Below are positions 33,480-44,531 of a stretch of 64,000 bases of DNA, in pieces. Made by a program: the position numbers and the translations under genes. The notes beneath the pieces are model-generated. The model was not told the DNA's origin. It saw only the letters and a list, made by a program, of their open reading frames with translations, and did not search any database. Origin of the DNA: Lasiosphaeris hirsuta (Eukaryota; Ascomycota; Sordariomycetes; Sordariales; Lasiosphaeriaceae); contig JAUKUA010000002.1 in the NCBI GenBank assembly GCA_030549175.1, forward strand, positions 6,448,001 to 6,512,000, read 5' to 3'. Every line of letters starts with the position of its first letter. Within the stretch, counting starts at the first letter, position 1.

Positions 33480-36400
33480 AACGGTCCATATGTATGACCT
33501 CGGCCCGAACAGGACCTCTCCAGGGACCTCTCCGTGAACCGGCCTACTAACAACCAAGTCTTGACAGACTCATGCTCAGTCGTGGCCATGATGCCAATGG
33601 GCCCCTTGGAACCAATATCGGCCACAGCCGCACCCCGACGAACCAGAAACTTGACCGCGTCGAGCCTTCTACAGATGCCGGCGACAATAAGCGCCGATCC
33701 TTATGATGGCCCTTCAAAGTCAACATCTGCGCCCATAGCCAGGCAGCTCTCCATTACCCCGACGACTCCTTCTTGGGCGGCGCGGCACAGGGGGCTCCAG
33801 CCTCGGTCCGGTTCGAAATTCAGCATCCTGCGAAACGTTTCGTGGGGGAATATCCCAAAAACACCGTTTTGCCCACAGGTACCTTGTGGAAGTCAATGTG
33901 CCACGGAAATGGGCCGGTGCTTTCCATACCGAAACCATGCTGGAGGACAAGACATGCCGACTCATCAGGGCAGATGACGTCATGCATCAGGCTCCTCCCC
34001 CTGCTGTCTGCGGATGGGAGGTTGCAGTCTTGTAGTACCAGCGCCCAGATACCTTTTTTCCGGAGTTGGGGCCGATAGGAGGGGCTTGTATCTCTTGCGC
34101 AATCCAAGAGCTTTGACTTGTCCACTCTCGCTGGAATGTCCTGCCCGATGCTGCCAAAGTAGAGGAGGAACATTTCGCTGAGGATTTCGGAGCTCCAGGA
34201 TTTAAATCAAATCGTCCAATCGCCCCATCCTATACATGTCAGCAGTGCGTGCGCCCAGAATAACGAGATGCTCAGCCATGTCGAGGGTAGTAGCGCGCAT
34301 CAATAAGAGTGTGAACCCTTCGCTGTCAACAGCGTTGATGCTAGCCCCCTTTTCGACGAGAAGCGAAGCAGCCTCGTTGTTGTCAAATTCGACCGCAACA
34401 TGCAACGGGGTGCGTTTGATTGCGCCCACTTCATTTTCAGGGACATCGCTAAAACCTATAAGATTGCTGGTTGATAATAGCAGACATTGCCTGTTTGCAG
34501 GACATCTGGCTTCTACCCCTATCCGGCTATCAGTTGAGGCTTCGAGCAAAGCGCTACAGGGTGGCAAAATAGGTAGGTAAGAAATTGAAGGAAATGAGCA
34601 ACGCACGAAATTGCAGCAATATATTTCTCCGTATGGGCCAAGAGAGCCTTGATTGCTTCAAGATCGCTACCTTTCAAGGCGGCATAATGAAGGGGCGATT
34701 CACCGCCACGAACCAAGTCCCCGCCTTGCGATATATAGCTCTCTAGCAGCCGTGGCATGATTGAGCTCATCTTGGGCCGTCTGGCGGGCAACTCGAGGGC
34801 ACTCTTCATCGTATCTACAGTGCAACCCATCCTCAGGGTGTTCGCGCCGTTCTCCAAGAGCCAGTTCGCTCCCAGAATTTGGGGACCTTGTCACACAGGC
34901 GCAATATAGCAGTAGCTTCATCATCCTAGCGAGCTGGGTATCGTGATGGACGAGCTATGTTCGACATAAATAGTAATAGCGGTGTTTTCCCCGAATTTGA
35001 CCTGGTCGATAATGCTTGAATGGTGGATTGCTTCGATATTTTCACAGATGTACCAGATGGTACGGCCCTCCCAGTCTCGTGACAGCATAGAAGCTCCTCA
35101 CTTTGCCATTATCTCAATATTCTCGTACCTCTCGCCGTGGGCGGCATTGTGAAACGGTAGGTCCCCTTTAGCATTTGGGACATGAGCATCACAACCGTGC
35201 TTCAACAGAATCTCCAAACATTTGGGAGCGCCATAAGAGGTGGCCTCGTGTAGGAAAGTTCCGCTGGACCCTCTCGGTTTCTCAGATATGTCCAACCGCC
35301 CCTCTAAGCCGCGCAGGCAAACCTCTGCTGTTGGAGGTGCCCCTCCCCACTGGGGAGGTTGCCCCTCCACTAGCGCCCACGGTAAGCGAGGCCACTAGTC
35401 AGGCTACCATCTGTGCAGGATTTACAGGGCTTTTTCCTTTTCTTTTCCACACACACAATACATACAACTATCCAGAGTTTTGCTCCCAGGCGTGCGTGTA
35501 TGTCAAACCCCCAACATCTACCGCTTCGGCATCGTCACGTTGGATAGCGACGCAAAGCCTCTCGACAAGGGCCGCTAGCGACATAAATAGTTTATGCCCT
35601 ATGATGGCAGCATCCTTTGTATATGAAAATTCACGCGACAGGGCCAAGTTCCACAGGACCGAGACCATTTGTGAGCGCCAGTTTGGCTGAATCCGAGTTG
35701 CTTCTCCTACAGGTGACTCGGGCACTCGCAGTTCGGCAATCAGCGATGTCCTGAGATATTGTAGAAGCTTCAATGAGGCCTCCATGTACTCGTCTGTTGT
35801 CGAAGGGTTGTGGGTCGCGGTTCCGCCGAAGGCTTGGAGACATCCCTTGAAGATGGTCAACTCAGGAGCCTGAGGTACTGCGCCTGAGGCTAAGAGCTTG
35901 TGGATAGGCGTTAAATCCTTGAAGCCACTAAGCACAACGTAGGCCATGGAAAAGACGGACAGACCGCCTAAAGAGAGCGGATGGTTGGAGATCTTGGAGC
36001 CCTTCTGTATGAAAAGGTCCAAGGTCTGATTTCGACTTTGAGTTGATGGTAAATATTGAGTCCGGAGTTGGACCGTTTCGGGGGAGGTACTAGTGACTGG
36101 GTATATCTCAACGCTTGGGATGAACTAGATAAAGCCCACAGCAAGATCGATCGGCTTTGCAGTTCGGAAGCGACTGTCGAGCGCGGAGAGGTCATCCATG
36201 AACGGCCGCCTAGAGTAAAGCGTTGCTTTCCCAAAAGTCTCGGAAGGAGTTTGTACTCGGTCAAAGTTCCTCACCTGGAGATATCGGAGGTACTGCGATC
36301 CGAGCAGTAGGTTGCTGGTATGCTGGTCGATGTGGTAACTCTCAAGACTGGGCCGGGTCTGTGCTCTGGCAAGTGACGCCTTGTTCTCCAGAAATTCCTG

Positions 36401-37830
36401 CGCTGAGAAATGAGCGAACTCAGAGTAACTGTGGTCAATCCCCATGTGCCACTCCCAAGTCGACTCCGACTTGCGGATCAGACTGCTACATCTGCGGGAT
36501 ATCTCTTCCTCAGAAATGATATTGCTCTCATTGAGCTCCGAGCCCAAGATCGGTGGGGTTGAAACCGCGTGTCGAAGTTGCAGGATGGTCATTCGCGGGT
36601 CTGAATGTTGCTATGAAACGAAGACACATTTGAACCAAAGTTTTGACCTTAAGCGAGCACTAGTCCACTTGCTCAAGCAGCCTACAGTAACTCTCTGGTA
36701 AATCCGTAGGCAGCTTTTTCAGTGCTTCGCGCCGTTCTTGGTCGTCTGTACAGTCGCAGAGGTGGTCAAGTTAGCAGACAACCCATCGAAACCTAAAGTA
36801 CTGGGTGTCAGCTAGAACGGGAACGGATACTACTGCTTGGACAAAGGATTACAAATACGGACATTCCCTCTGCCCTTTCCACAAGCGTCTCCACGAGCGT
36901 CTCCATAATCTCATGTTTGACATTTGCGCTCTGGAACTGTAGTCGACGCGTTTGCATTCTTCTTTTCCAGCTCGGAACCAACGTAGATTCTGATGTCCTC
37001 CTTGTGCGCTTCAATGCGGATACAGTCGAAGCTGTCCTCCAGTTGGACTCGAATATCGTGATGACCGCGACTGAAAAGAGCCATGGAGATATTAGTGGTG
37101 TACGAGGCCAGCTCCGACAAGACAGCCATGACGTCCTCAGTCTCGTTGTCGCATTCGTCTAACCCATCGACAACGAGTATGGTTTGTTCAAACAGCTCGG
37201 GCATTCTGCCAATCATCGCTCGTAGCTCTTCAGTTTCGGGCTGCTGAGGGAGCGAGTTCAAAGGGTGAAGTTGGTCGCAGTAGTCTTTCAGAATGTCGAA
37301 AGCTTCGTCTTTTTGGCGGGCAAGCTGGGAGGCCAAAGCACCCAGGATGTTGACAGGGACCCATGTGGAATTGTCGTAATCGCAAAAGAAAAAAACGACA
37401 GCAACATCGTCGACATCGTGGCCACGCGCGAGAGCTTCCTGGATGACAGACCCGGCCAGGACTGGTTTCCCGGCACCTGGTATGCCAGTGAGCCACAGTT
37501 TGGAGTCGGGTGTCTCCAGCCATTGGGTGAAACTGGAGGGCCCCCCTCTGTCAACCACAAGAGAATACGAGGCAAGAAATTGAATCGCTCAGCTGTAAGA
37601 CTTCCTTTCCCACGAGTATAAGTCTATTGGTTTGCTGTCTCACTAACCTGGAAGAAAATTTGGATCAAGAAGAGATATATGGCTTGATGGGGTGATGGCA
37701 GATCTGTCTGAGATTCCCAACAACTTCAGACCATATCGAACTGCCCCAGAAACATAGTTCCTGGCAACTTTGGCTTCAGAGTTCCATAGGAATCGAGACT
37801 CGGATGGCTTATTTCCGGACTCGAGGGGAT
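33480..37830 (-). pseudogene. NACHT-ankyrin (NLR-like) gene, decayed
   Basis: Read on the minus strand from about 37830. An N-terminal segment (about 37830-37650) is followed by a probable intron (GTTAGT...TTACAG, about 37650-37598). Next comes the NTPase: Walker A GIPGAGKPVL, in which the usual Ser/Thr after GK is Pro, and Walker B TILVVDGLDECD. A frameshift near 36970 leads to the winged-helix-side segment LDHLCDCTDDQERREALKK, which is crossed by a stop (TAA, 36771-36773); a second stop (TAG, 36660-36662) follows. SEFAHFSAQEFLE marks the region before the repeats. Ankyrin units are seen at about 35370-35100 (FLHEATSYGAPKCLEILLKHG), 34760-34600, 34440-34260 and 33800-33590, with another stop near 33700. 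An insertion-like sequence lies at about 35375-35460. The architecture matches fungal NLR-like incompatibility proteins; the gene cannot make a full product. Confidence 0.8.
35375..35460. repeat. Probable insertion inside the NACHT-ankyrin relic
   Basis: Non-coding interruption between two coding blocks of the relic. It contains GGCCACTAGT and ACCATCTGTGCAGGAT, resembling the insertion at 26785-26987 in the HET relic. It ends in a pyrimidine-rich stretch and a short CA repeat. Confidence 0.35.
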
Positions 37831-38236
37831 GCCCAAGCGCTTACTAGACCAAGACATAGTCAAGGCTGATCTTGAACCGCGTCAAGGTTTGCCTATCCAG
37901 CCGGCCTGGAAATTGTTGGAGGGACATTTCTCCGAGTGTCCAGGTTTCGCCCTCCAGGACTACATCAGGACTAATATTGAAGAATATACTGCTGCCAAGG
38001 CCTCGGAGACCAGAAACCCTCACATCAATCAGCTCGCCCCATCAATTATCACCAAGGCCAACGGCGTTTTTATTTGGGTGAGACTTGCAGTCGAGATTCT
38101 CATTCAGACAGCCAAAACGAGTTTAGGGACCACACAGGATACGTTTCAGTTGCTAGAGACAAAGCTTGAAGAGCTGCCGGATGATGTGTCCCACTTCTAC
38201 AAGCTTAGCATCATTGAGCGGATCACAAAAACCTAA
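37829..38236 (+). pseudogene. NACHT NTPase fragment in opposite orientation
   Basis: Only the C-terminal side of a NACHT module is present: a VCLSSRP-like sensor segment (in a neighbouring frame at about 37880-37910), then WKLLEGHFSECPGFALQDYI, IITKANGVFIWVRLAVEIL and LEELPDDVSHFYKLSI. These correspond to the helices downstream of the nucleotide-binding site in fungal NLR-like proteins. Walker A and B are absent, and the frame closes at 38236. It starts within a few bases of the 5' end of the minus-strand NACHT-ankyrin relic, so two NACHT pieces stand head to head. Confidence 0.7.
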
Positions 38237-39063
38237 CCGCCGTTTCACTTTTGCCCTCCTGGAGCTGCTTGCCCGCCAAATCGTAAACACCCTAGCACAC
38301 GACATTTACCGAGCTGTCAAGATCTCTGGTTCCGCTACCATCAAAGAAGCAATTGCATAATTCCGGAGAATCAGTGAGCCGGAAGGCATATCTGAGGAGA
38401 TTGTATGAACAGAGATCCAAACATGGGGTGGAGGACTTGTAGAGATGGTGGCGGACGGCAACGCAGCCAGCTTCTTCAGTGTAACGTAAATTGACTTGAC
38501 AATCTTGGGAACGCGAGTGAAAGAGGTGTTCTCTTAGGGTTAGCAAGGTCGTATCGAAGAACTCGGCACACGCCCCATTTACAACCCAGATAATTGCTTT
38601 CAGGTGATAACGGCATGTTCCCAAAGCCCGCAGCAACAATTGTGAGTGCTTGGTGCATTCATTATATTGCCATGTCTGGGTTATTGCAATTTCCAGCTTG
38701 GGAGTTGAACCATTGAACTCGATGCCCCTTTTGGTGAATCCTTGCCTTGTCGGCTGTAAGCTAACGTGTTTGGGGTTACAAATAAGCCCTCTCAGCCCGC
38801 CACGGCGATGATTGGGGTTGGAGGCGTCCGGATTCTGCGGTCTGGCCCGCGGGGTTTTTGGCCAGGGGGCGGCTTCTCCTATTCGCGGAGGGCGGGAACG
38901 TTGATAATGCGGGGATCAGCCAGCCACGGCCAGCAGACATGAGAGCTGTGCTGTGGGTCTCTCATCTCAGTCTTCACAAAAGTGCAAATCTAGTGTATAT
39001 CAGCCTTCACAATATTGTCCCTTAGTTCCCACACAGTTCGGAGGCGTTGATCAACTGAGCTGA
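38237..39063. other. Intergenic, fading NACHT homology then no gene
   Basis: The first 150 bp may continue the decayed plus-strand NACHT fragment, but the frames are broken. The rest holds no protein-like frame. Confidence 0.4.
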
Positions 39064-39227
39064 AATGGGCCTGGAACACGGCTCATTGATCATGGATACA
39101 TTCGGAATCTCGAGCCCTTCCCCCGGAAACGAAGTGCGGCTGGCTTGCAGCGCCATTGGCAGCCATTTGAGTCCAAGAAAAGCAAGGTTGAAATTGGGAT
39201 TCAAAAGTCCTTGGGCTTGAACTGGGT

Positions 39228-39234
39228 TATAAAA
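39228..39234 (+). promoter_or_regulatory. TATA box of the Cys-rich repeat gene
   Basis: TATAAAA preceded by GGGT. Transcription would begin about 30 bp downstream, near 39258. That places the ATA at 39298 (see next entry) at the position expected for a start codon and leaves little room for an upstream coding exon. Confidence 0.55.
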
Positions 39235-39297
39235 AGGAGACAACCGACCGGCGCTCATGGGGTAAGCTATGTGTTTCTTAGGTTGCCCAAGTCAATC

Positions 39298-41820
39298 ATA
39301 TTTCGGTCCGTCGGCCTCGTGGCCCTTTTGGGGGCGGCGCACAGCGCTGCCGACATAGTTTCATTCACACCCATGGGTGAGGATCTGGTTCTCGGGGCGG
39401 CCGCTGGGGCCCTCGCGCCTTCTGGGCTCTACACGCTCAAGCACGAGTTCGGGGCCATCAAGTTCAACACCAACTTTCCCATCCGAAGCCTCGGCCTGAA
39501 CGACATCCAGGCTGTGCGGAACCCGCGCGGCAACGAGCACGACATGGTGTGCTGCCCGCCCGGGACCGTCTTCAACGGCGAATCGTGCGTCTTTCTCGCC
39601 TCCAAGATCTGCCCCAACGGCTTCACGCTCGACCCCGTCACCAAGAGCGTCTGCATCAGCACCACCCCTCCCTGCCCACCGGGCCTCAACCTCGAGGATG
39701 GCCTCTGCGTGTCCGCCGAGCCCCCCCGGTGCCTGGACGCCAAGGCCACCTTCAACACGGCCACGTTCGAGTGCGAGTCAGCGATGGACCCCTTGTGCGA
39801 CGGACAACTCGAGCTGAAGGGCCCCGACTGCGTCTCGCCCAACCCGCCGTACTGCCCCCCCGGATTCGAGCACCGACGGAAGAAGTGCATCTCGACCACC
39901 AAGCCAACATGCGGCAGCGATCCCGACCTGGTGGTGGACAAGAACAGCGAGGGGATACCCATCTGCGTCTCGATACACGCGCCAAAGTGCCCCGATGACG
40001 CCACCCCGCTCGACGGCAAGTGCGTTAGAGTCTCGCCGCCGTCGTGCCCCGACGGCTACCGGTCCGAGGGCGGAAGCTGCATCCGGATACAGGGACCCTG
40101 CCCCGAAGGTACCATCCTCACCGAGTTCACGGACGAGCGGTCGCCTGTCTGCCGGACGGAGAAGACGCCGGTCTGCGACCTTGGCGAGCTCAAGGATGGA
40201 CAGTGCGTGTCCAAGGAAGTCCCCTGCAGCCCCGGCTACGCGTTTGACGAAGCCACGGGGAGCTGCACGCGCTCCGAGCCGCTCTCCTGCGGGGAGGGGA
40301 AGAAGGCCTTCTTCACCAGCCCGCCGGTCGCAGAAGAGGCGCGCGCCTTCTGCTGCCCCGATGTTCCCGGCATGACCTTGGATGGCACCAAGAACCAGTG
40401 CAGCATCCCCGCCACGGTTGACGGGTGCCCCGAGGGCACAGCGCCCGACGAGGACGACGAGAGCCTCTGCGTGCACGAGCCGAGCCAGGAGGACTGCCCC
40501 GTGGGCCGGCTCGATGCCAAGACGGGGAGCTGCAAGGAGACCACCGGGTCGACGTGCACCATTGGCAAGCCGACAGCCAAGGGCGAGTGCGTCATCGGCG
40601 TGCCCAAGTGCCTGATCCCGGGCGCCGTGTACTGGGCGTCGGCCGGGTACTGCGTGCACAAGGAGAAGCCCGGGTGCCCCGAGGGGTCCATGAAGGTCGG
40701 CAAGGAGTGCATCTCGTTGACGCACACGGCGACATGCCCAACGGGTACCAAGCTCGGGGCCGACGGCAAGTACTGCGAGTACGACGCCCCACCCCAGTGC
40801 CCGGAGAAGGCCAAGTACGACCCGGCCCGCCGGCTGTGCGTGTTTGAGACCAAGCCCGAGTGCGGTCAGAACACTGGCAACCTGGACGGCTCCGACTGCG
40901 TATCCCCGGCGCCGCCGGGCTGCCTCGACCCCGAGACCAGCTTCGACTCGGCCACCGGCAGCTGTGTGGGGCGCAAGCGGCCGGCCTGCCCCGACGGCTT
41001 CCACATCCTGCCGGGCGGGACCACGTGCATCTCGGAGGCGGGGCCGGTGTGCCCGGGCGCCGGGCAGCGGCTGGTGGGCGGCAAGTGCATCTCGGACGCG
41101 GACCCCGAGTGCCCGGCCGAGTCGACGTGGATCCTCAAGCTCAAGGCGTGCGTCAACAACAAGGGGCCCTGCGCCGAGGGCACGCCCGACGCCAACGGCA
41201 ACTGCGTGACCACGGACCCGCCCACGTGCAAGACGCCGGGGACGCGGTTCGTGCCGCTGGTGGGCTGCGTGTCGGACGACGTGCCCAAGTGCGACGTCGC
41301 GCACACGCACCTCAACGAGGAGACGGGCGAGTGCGAGGCCGACAGCGGGCCCGCGTGCGCGTCCGGGCTCGAGCTGCGCGGCGACCTATGCGTCTCGCCG
41401 CAGCCGCCGCGCTGCCCACCCAACACGGAGCCCAAGGACGGCCGGTGCGTCGCCGGCGCTAAGCCCGTGTGCCCCGGCGACGGCCAGCTCTCCTTCAACC
41501 CCGAGCGCAGGGTGTGCGTCGGCCGGGATCCGCTGTGTCCCGATGGCTCGGCCCTCGACAAGGACAAGGCCAAGTGCATCACCTCGAGCTCGCGCACCTG
41601 CTTCATGCTCCTGTCGTGTCCCGATGTCGAGGATGATACCGTCCCGGCGCTGCCAGGTACTGGGCAGTTTGCCGCGGTGCCGATTACGGGGACTGCGCCG
41701 GGAGAGGCGGGGACCGGGGGTTCTGGAGAGACTGCTGCCGATGATTTAACGGATCGAGAGTCTGATGATGATGGCGATGACTACCATGCGGGGTATAACG
41801 AGGCATACGCTGGGTATTGA
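39298..41820 (+). CDS. Secreted Cys-rich tandem-repeat protein, oocyst-wall-protein-like; ATG missing
   Basis: The frame is open from 39064 to the TGA at 41820 but has no in-frame ATG before 39373. From 39298 it reads a textbook signal peptide (FRSVGLVALLGAAHSAADIV) with ATA where ATG is expected, giving 840 aa. If ATG 39373 is used, secretion would be lost. After about 80 residues come roughly 25 tandem units of about 27 aa, each with the pattern CPxGxxLxxGxCVSxxPPxC, recalling the Cys-rich repeats of apicomplexan oocyst wall proteins (COWP) and their fungal relatives. The C-terminal about 70 aa is Gly/Ala/Asp-rich with an acidic end. Likely a disulfide-cross-linked cell-wall or extracellular protein, by analogy only. 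Codon use is GC-rich and the long frame is clean, so it was under selection until recently. Confidence 0.75.
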   Translation: MFRSVGLVALLGAAHSAADIVSFTPMGEDLVLGAAAGALAPSGLYTLKHEFGAIKFNTNFPIRSLGLNDIQAVRNPRGNEHDMVCCPPGTVFNGESCVFLASKICPNGFTLDPVTKSVCISTTPPCPPGLNLEDGLCVSAEPPRCLDAKATFNTATFECESAMDPLCDGQLELKGPDCVSPNPPYCPPGFEHRRKKCISTTKPTCGSDPDLVVDKNSEGIPICVSIHAPKCPDDATPLDGKCVRVSPPSCPDGYRSEGGSCIRIQGPCPEGTILTEFTDERSPVCRTEKTPVCDLGELKDGQCVSKEVPCSPGYAFDEATGSCTRSEPLSCGEGKKAFFTSPPVAEEARAFCCPDVPGMTLDGTKNQCSIPATVDGCPEGTAPDEDDESLCVHEPSQEDCPVGRLDAKTGSCKETTGSTCTIGKPTAKGECVIGVPKCLIPGAVYWASAGYCVHKEKPGCPEGSMKVGKECISLTHTATCPTGTKLGADGKYCEYDAPPQCPEKAKYDPARRLCVFETKPECGQNTGNLDGSDCVSPAPPGCLDPETSFDSATGSCVGRKRPACPDGFHILPGGTTCISEAGPVCPGAGQRLVGGKCISDADPECPAESTWILKLKACVNNKGPCAEGTPDANGNCVTTDPPTCKTPGTRFVPLVGCVSDDVPKCDVAHTHLNEETGECEADSGPACASGLELRGDLCVSPQPPRCPPNTEPKDGRCVAGAKPVCPGDGQLSFNPERRVCVGRDPLCPDGSALDKDKAKCITSSSRTCFMLLSCPDVEDDTVPALPGTGQFAAVPITGTAPGEAGTGGSGETAADDLTDRESDDDGDDYHAGYNEAYAGY

Positions 41821-42400
41821 GACCATTATCAAGGTTAACTTGAAGTTGGAACACGGCAGACTTTATGTACCCCATCATAGGCAGCTCTACTTTGTACTTA
41901 TTTTGTTGATGACATATACTACCTCCAAACCTGTATTAGCTGTTTTGTGCAACGAATCTGGGCATACGAAATTTCCTTTTTCGTACCTCACCCACGTGAC
42001 GTTGCTCACCCTAGCTCAGGCTCGGCTCAGGATTGGCTCAGGATTTGCTTAGGCTTGTTCAGCCTAAGAACCATTTCTGGAAGGCTGCGCTGCAGTATGC
42101 ACAATTACTTCAACTCTAGCCGAGCGAGCCCAGAATTGGTCCCCGTCTTTCGAAAGCGAATGCTTAGGCCTTCACCTAGCCTTTGCCCTCGACATCTCGC
42201 ACGCACCTATACCTAACTGCATACACTCTTACTTCTGTTGTTCAATACCTTGAACTTATTACTACCCTTAACAAAACGCAAAGATATAATGATCGAATCA
42301 ATAGCGTTTAATTCAGTAGATGCTGTTATTGAGCGAGCCGTAAGGAGAGGCCTTATAGCAGACTGCTCCAAGATCAACCCTTCGCGCGGTTCGAAGGAAT
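41821..42400. other. 3' flank of the Cys-rich gene and left direct repeat
   Basis: Contains copy A of the approx. 205-bp direct repeat (listed separately) and no gene. Confidence 0.5.
41943..42142 (+). repeat. Direct repeat, copy A
   Basis: Shares long near-identical blocks with copy B at 47420-47630 in the same orientation. Both begin TGTGCAACGAATCTGGGCA, go through TTTCGTACCTCAC and GACGTTGCTCACCCT and end in TTCAACTCTAGCCGAG followed by CCCAGAA.TGGTCCC. The middle GCTCAGG-rich section differs by small gaps. Could be a solo element of a repeat family or the boundaries of a larger insertion. Confidence 0.75.
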
Positions 42401-42766
42401 TGTCACGACCCAAACGTGACCGTGGGAGGAGCACAGGCCAGATAAGGATAGACCAATTATTGGGCCAGGGGCGAGACGACCCATAAGCCTCGGACAGGCC
42501 AATCAGGGAGGACCCAAGCCCAGGAGACACCGGGTCCGAATAAGCCAACCAGGGGGGACCCGAACCAGAAGGGCCCCGGGTCCGGAGGATGGACCCGGAG
42601 CAAAAGGCCCTCGGGTCCTCATAGATACATTGTATATAGATAGCTTTCATCGTATCCACGATAGCGGGAGGAATCTTAGTTCCTCACGCAAGCATTCCAC
42701 TGTTCAATGGAGTCTACTCATTTGTGTCCTACTGCACAAGTTCTCTTATGTCTTATAGTGACAACG
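42401..42766. repeat. Possible solo LTR of a Ty3/gypsy-type element
   Basis: Begins TGTCACGACC, a common 5' end of fungal gypsy LTRs, and contains several GGACCCG-type internal repeats and a TATATAG segment. The 3' end (…GTGACA) is a guess. No target-site duplication was confirmed. Confidence 0.3.
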
Positions 42767-42807
42767 GCTTACAGTGACTTTGGAACCCCGGTCTGAGAGG
42801 ACTTGCC

Positions 42808-43894
42808 TCATTGTTCACCCTTGATATTACCCCCCCCCCCAACCTTAGGCGTCCTGCCTTGTGACCTTGTCTTAACCCTACCTGGGTGCAGGCCGTAACG
42901 CCGCATTAACTGCTCAATCTGGCAGCTATACGCCTTGTTCAACGGTCCAAAACAACCAACATCTAATGGCTGAAGTAGATGAGAAGAGTGTGCAGGCATA
43001 CAGGGTGTAATAATGTGATGCTCCCGGCAGTAGGTCCCAAATTCTTCGGAGTGGTGGCTTTCGTGGCCGTCAAGGATAAGCAGCCGATATTTGCCCTTCG
43101 TACGAGATGCTATATGGAAATCGAAGTGCCGAATCCAATCCATGCGTTTTTCATTGGTAGTCCAGCCATTATCGGTTATTGCAATGCGCCAATCGGCCGG
43201 AAGGTTGCACTCTCGGTACCAATTGGCGAGGTGATATTGCCCGGCTAAGATGATGAATGGTAGGATGGCTCAGCCTAAGGCATTCACTCCTTGGATGAGT
43301 GTAGCCCTCTCGATTGCCAGGTTGGGCCTGTTTAACCCTACCACGGCCATCTGAGGTAGTAACTACCATGCTGGCGATAATAATACCTATCATAAAACCA
43401 GTCTCGTCAAAGCTGTACATATCGTCGTCGAGAATGCCGTATTTGACCTTCATTTTAAACACAAGCGCAAACTACTCGCGAATAATTTTTGGATCTTCGC
43501 ATTTAGCCCTTTGGTAGTCGGAATTACGTGTAAAACGCGTCCGAAGTTCTGGTTGGCGCTTAACGAAGTTGTGAGCCCATCGTATGGCAACTTTGGGCGC
43601 GTCGCGTTCGCGTAACAATCGGTTAGCCATATCTTCCATGTACGAAAGCCGGGGGTAAAATGCGCGTGCACATAGTTTAATTATGAACTGAACAATTGTT
43701 TTCTCTTCCAAATCCGTAAGTTTGCGTGAGTTGGCTGGTATATCGCGTCGTGCAGGTTTGCCGTCGCGTCGGTTTCGGAGGGTATCCTTATTAACTTCGT
43801 AGATCTTTGCTACGGCTCGGACATTAAGTTTTGAATCCTTTTGAAGAGCTCTAAGGGCTAGGTTTATCCTGGCTTCGTACGAAGCTGCCGCCAT
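42808..43894 (-). pseudogene. pogo/Fot1-type DDE transposase, inactivated
   Basis: Minus-strand frame from ATG 43894. An N-terminal helix-turn-helix (RINLALRALQKDSKLNVRAV, KIYEVNKDTLRNR) and a CENP-B-like second HTH (MANRLLRERDAPKV) precede the catalytic core. The three catalytic acidic positions can be recognised in FDETGF, LLILDGHESHH and LLQPLDVGCFG. It is dead: TAG at 43472-43474 stands where the family has Trp (IIRExFALV), and a frame change is needed near 43300 before the second Asp. A C-run (42830-42840) replaces the 3' end. The Trp codon TGG to TAG change is what RIP would produce. Confidence 0.85.
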
Positions 43895-44531
43895 TGTTGG
43901 TTGTGGAGAAATTTGGTGTTTTGTGCAAAGGATGCGAGTGGCGTCGGAAGTGCCTAGCTCGCTTATCTGGCTAATTCGCTTACCATGCACGTTATACTTC
44001 TTCGGTCTTTTCGTTACCTAATTATATATGGCCGGTAAGGTAGTATAAGTTACCTTAATATTAAGTTATAAAATACTTAAGGTTTAACGCCGAGGGCGTG
44101 TCTTGGCAAAAAATTGAGTATGTGGGAATGAAAGGGATATGCTGAAGTACACGTCGTCTGATGGAGGTACGGTGAATGAGTAGAATTAGAGCAAGCAATC
44201 TTAGTGGCTTGAATTGCGGCTTGCGAAGCTCCTCTTTAAAGTAACCCAATTATGTGTTAGTTCAGAATGTCTAATTCATGCATTCATGAACTGGACACCT
44301 GGTTGCGCTGATGCGTGTTCTGCCATCTTTACATACCTGCCTCACAGAGCTGTCCCACGGCAGTGTGCGCATGTACCTTTTTGCTCCAGACGTTTACTTA
44401 AGCCAATACAACAGAATCTATCAATAGCACCGTGTTCTGAGAAGTTCTAATCGACCAGCCATGCGCTCAGCTACGAGAATAACTATCAAATGCAGAGCGG
44501 GACTTTCTTTTCATTTCTGTCCGGCCGGATT

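Noticed and set aside
39778..41310. 510-codon open frame antisense to the Cys-rich gene
   Set aside because: Arg/Ala/Gly-rich translation typical of the complement of GC-rich repeats; the sense frame carries the signal peptide and regular Cys pattern.
42385..42400. GGTTCGAA string resembling a tRNA B-box
   Set aside because: No cloverleaf can be drawn around it; no tRNA or rRNA gene was found anywhere in the window.
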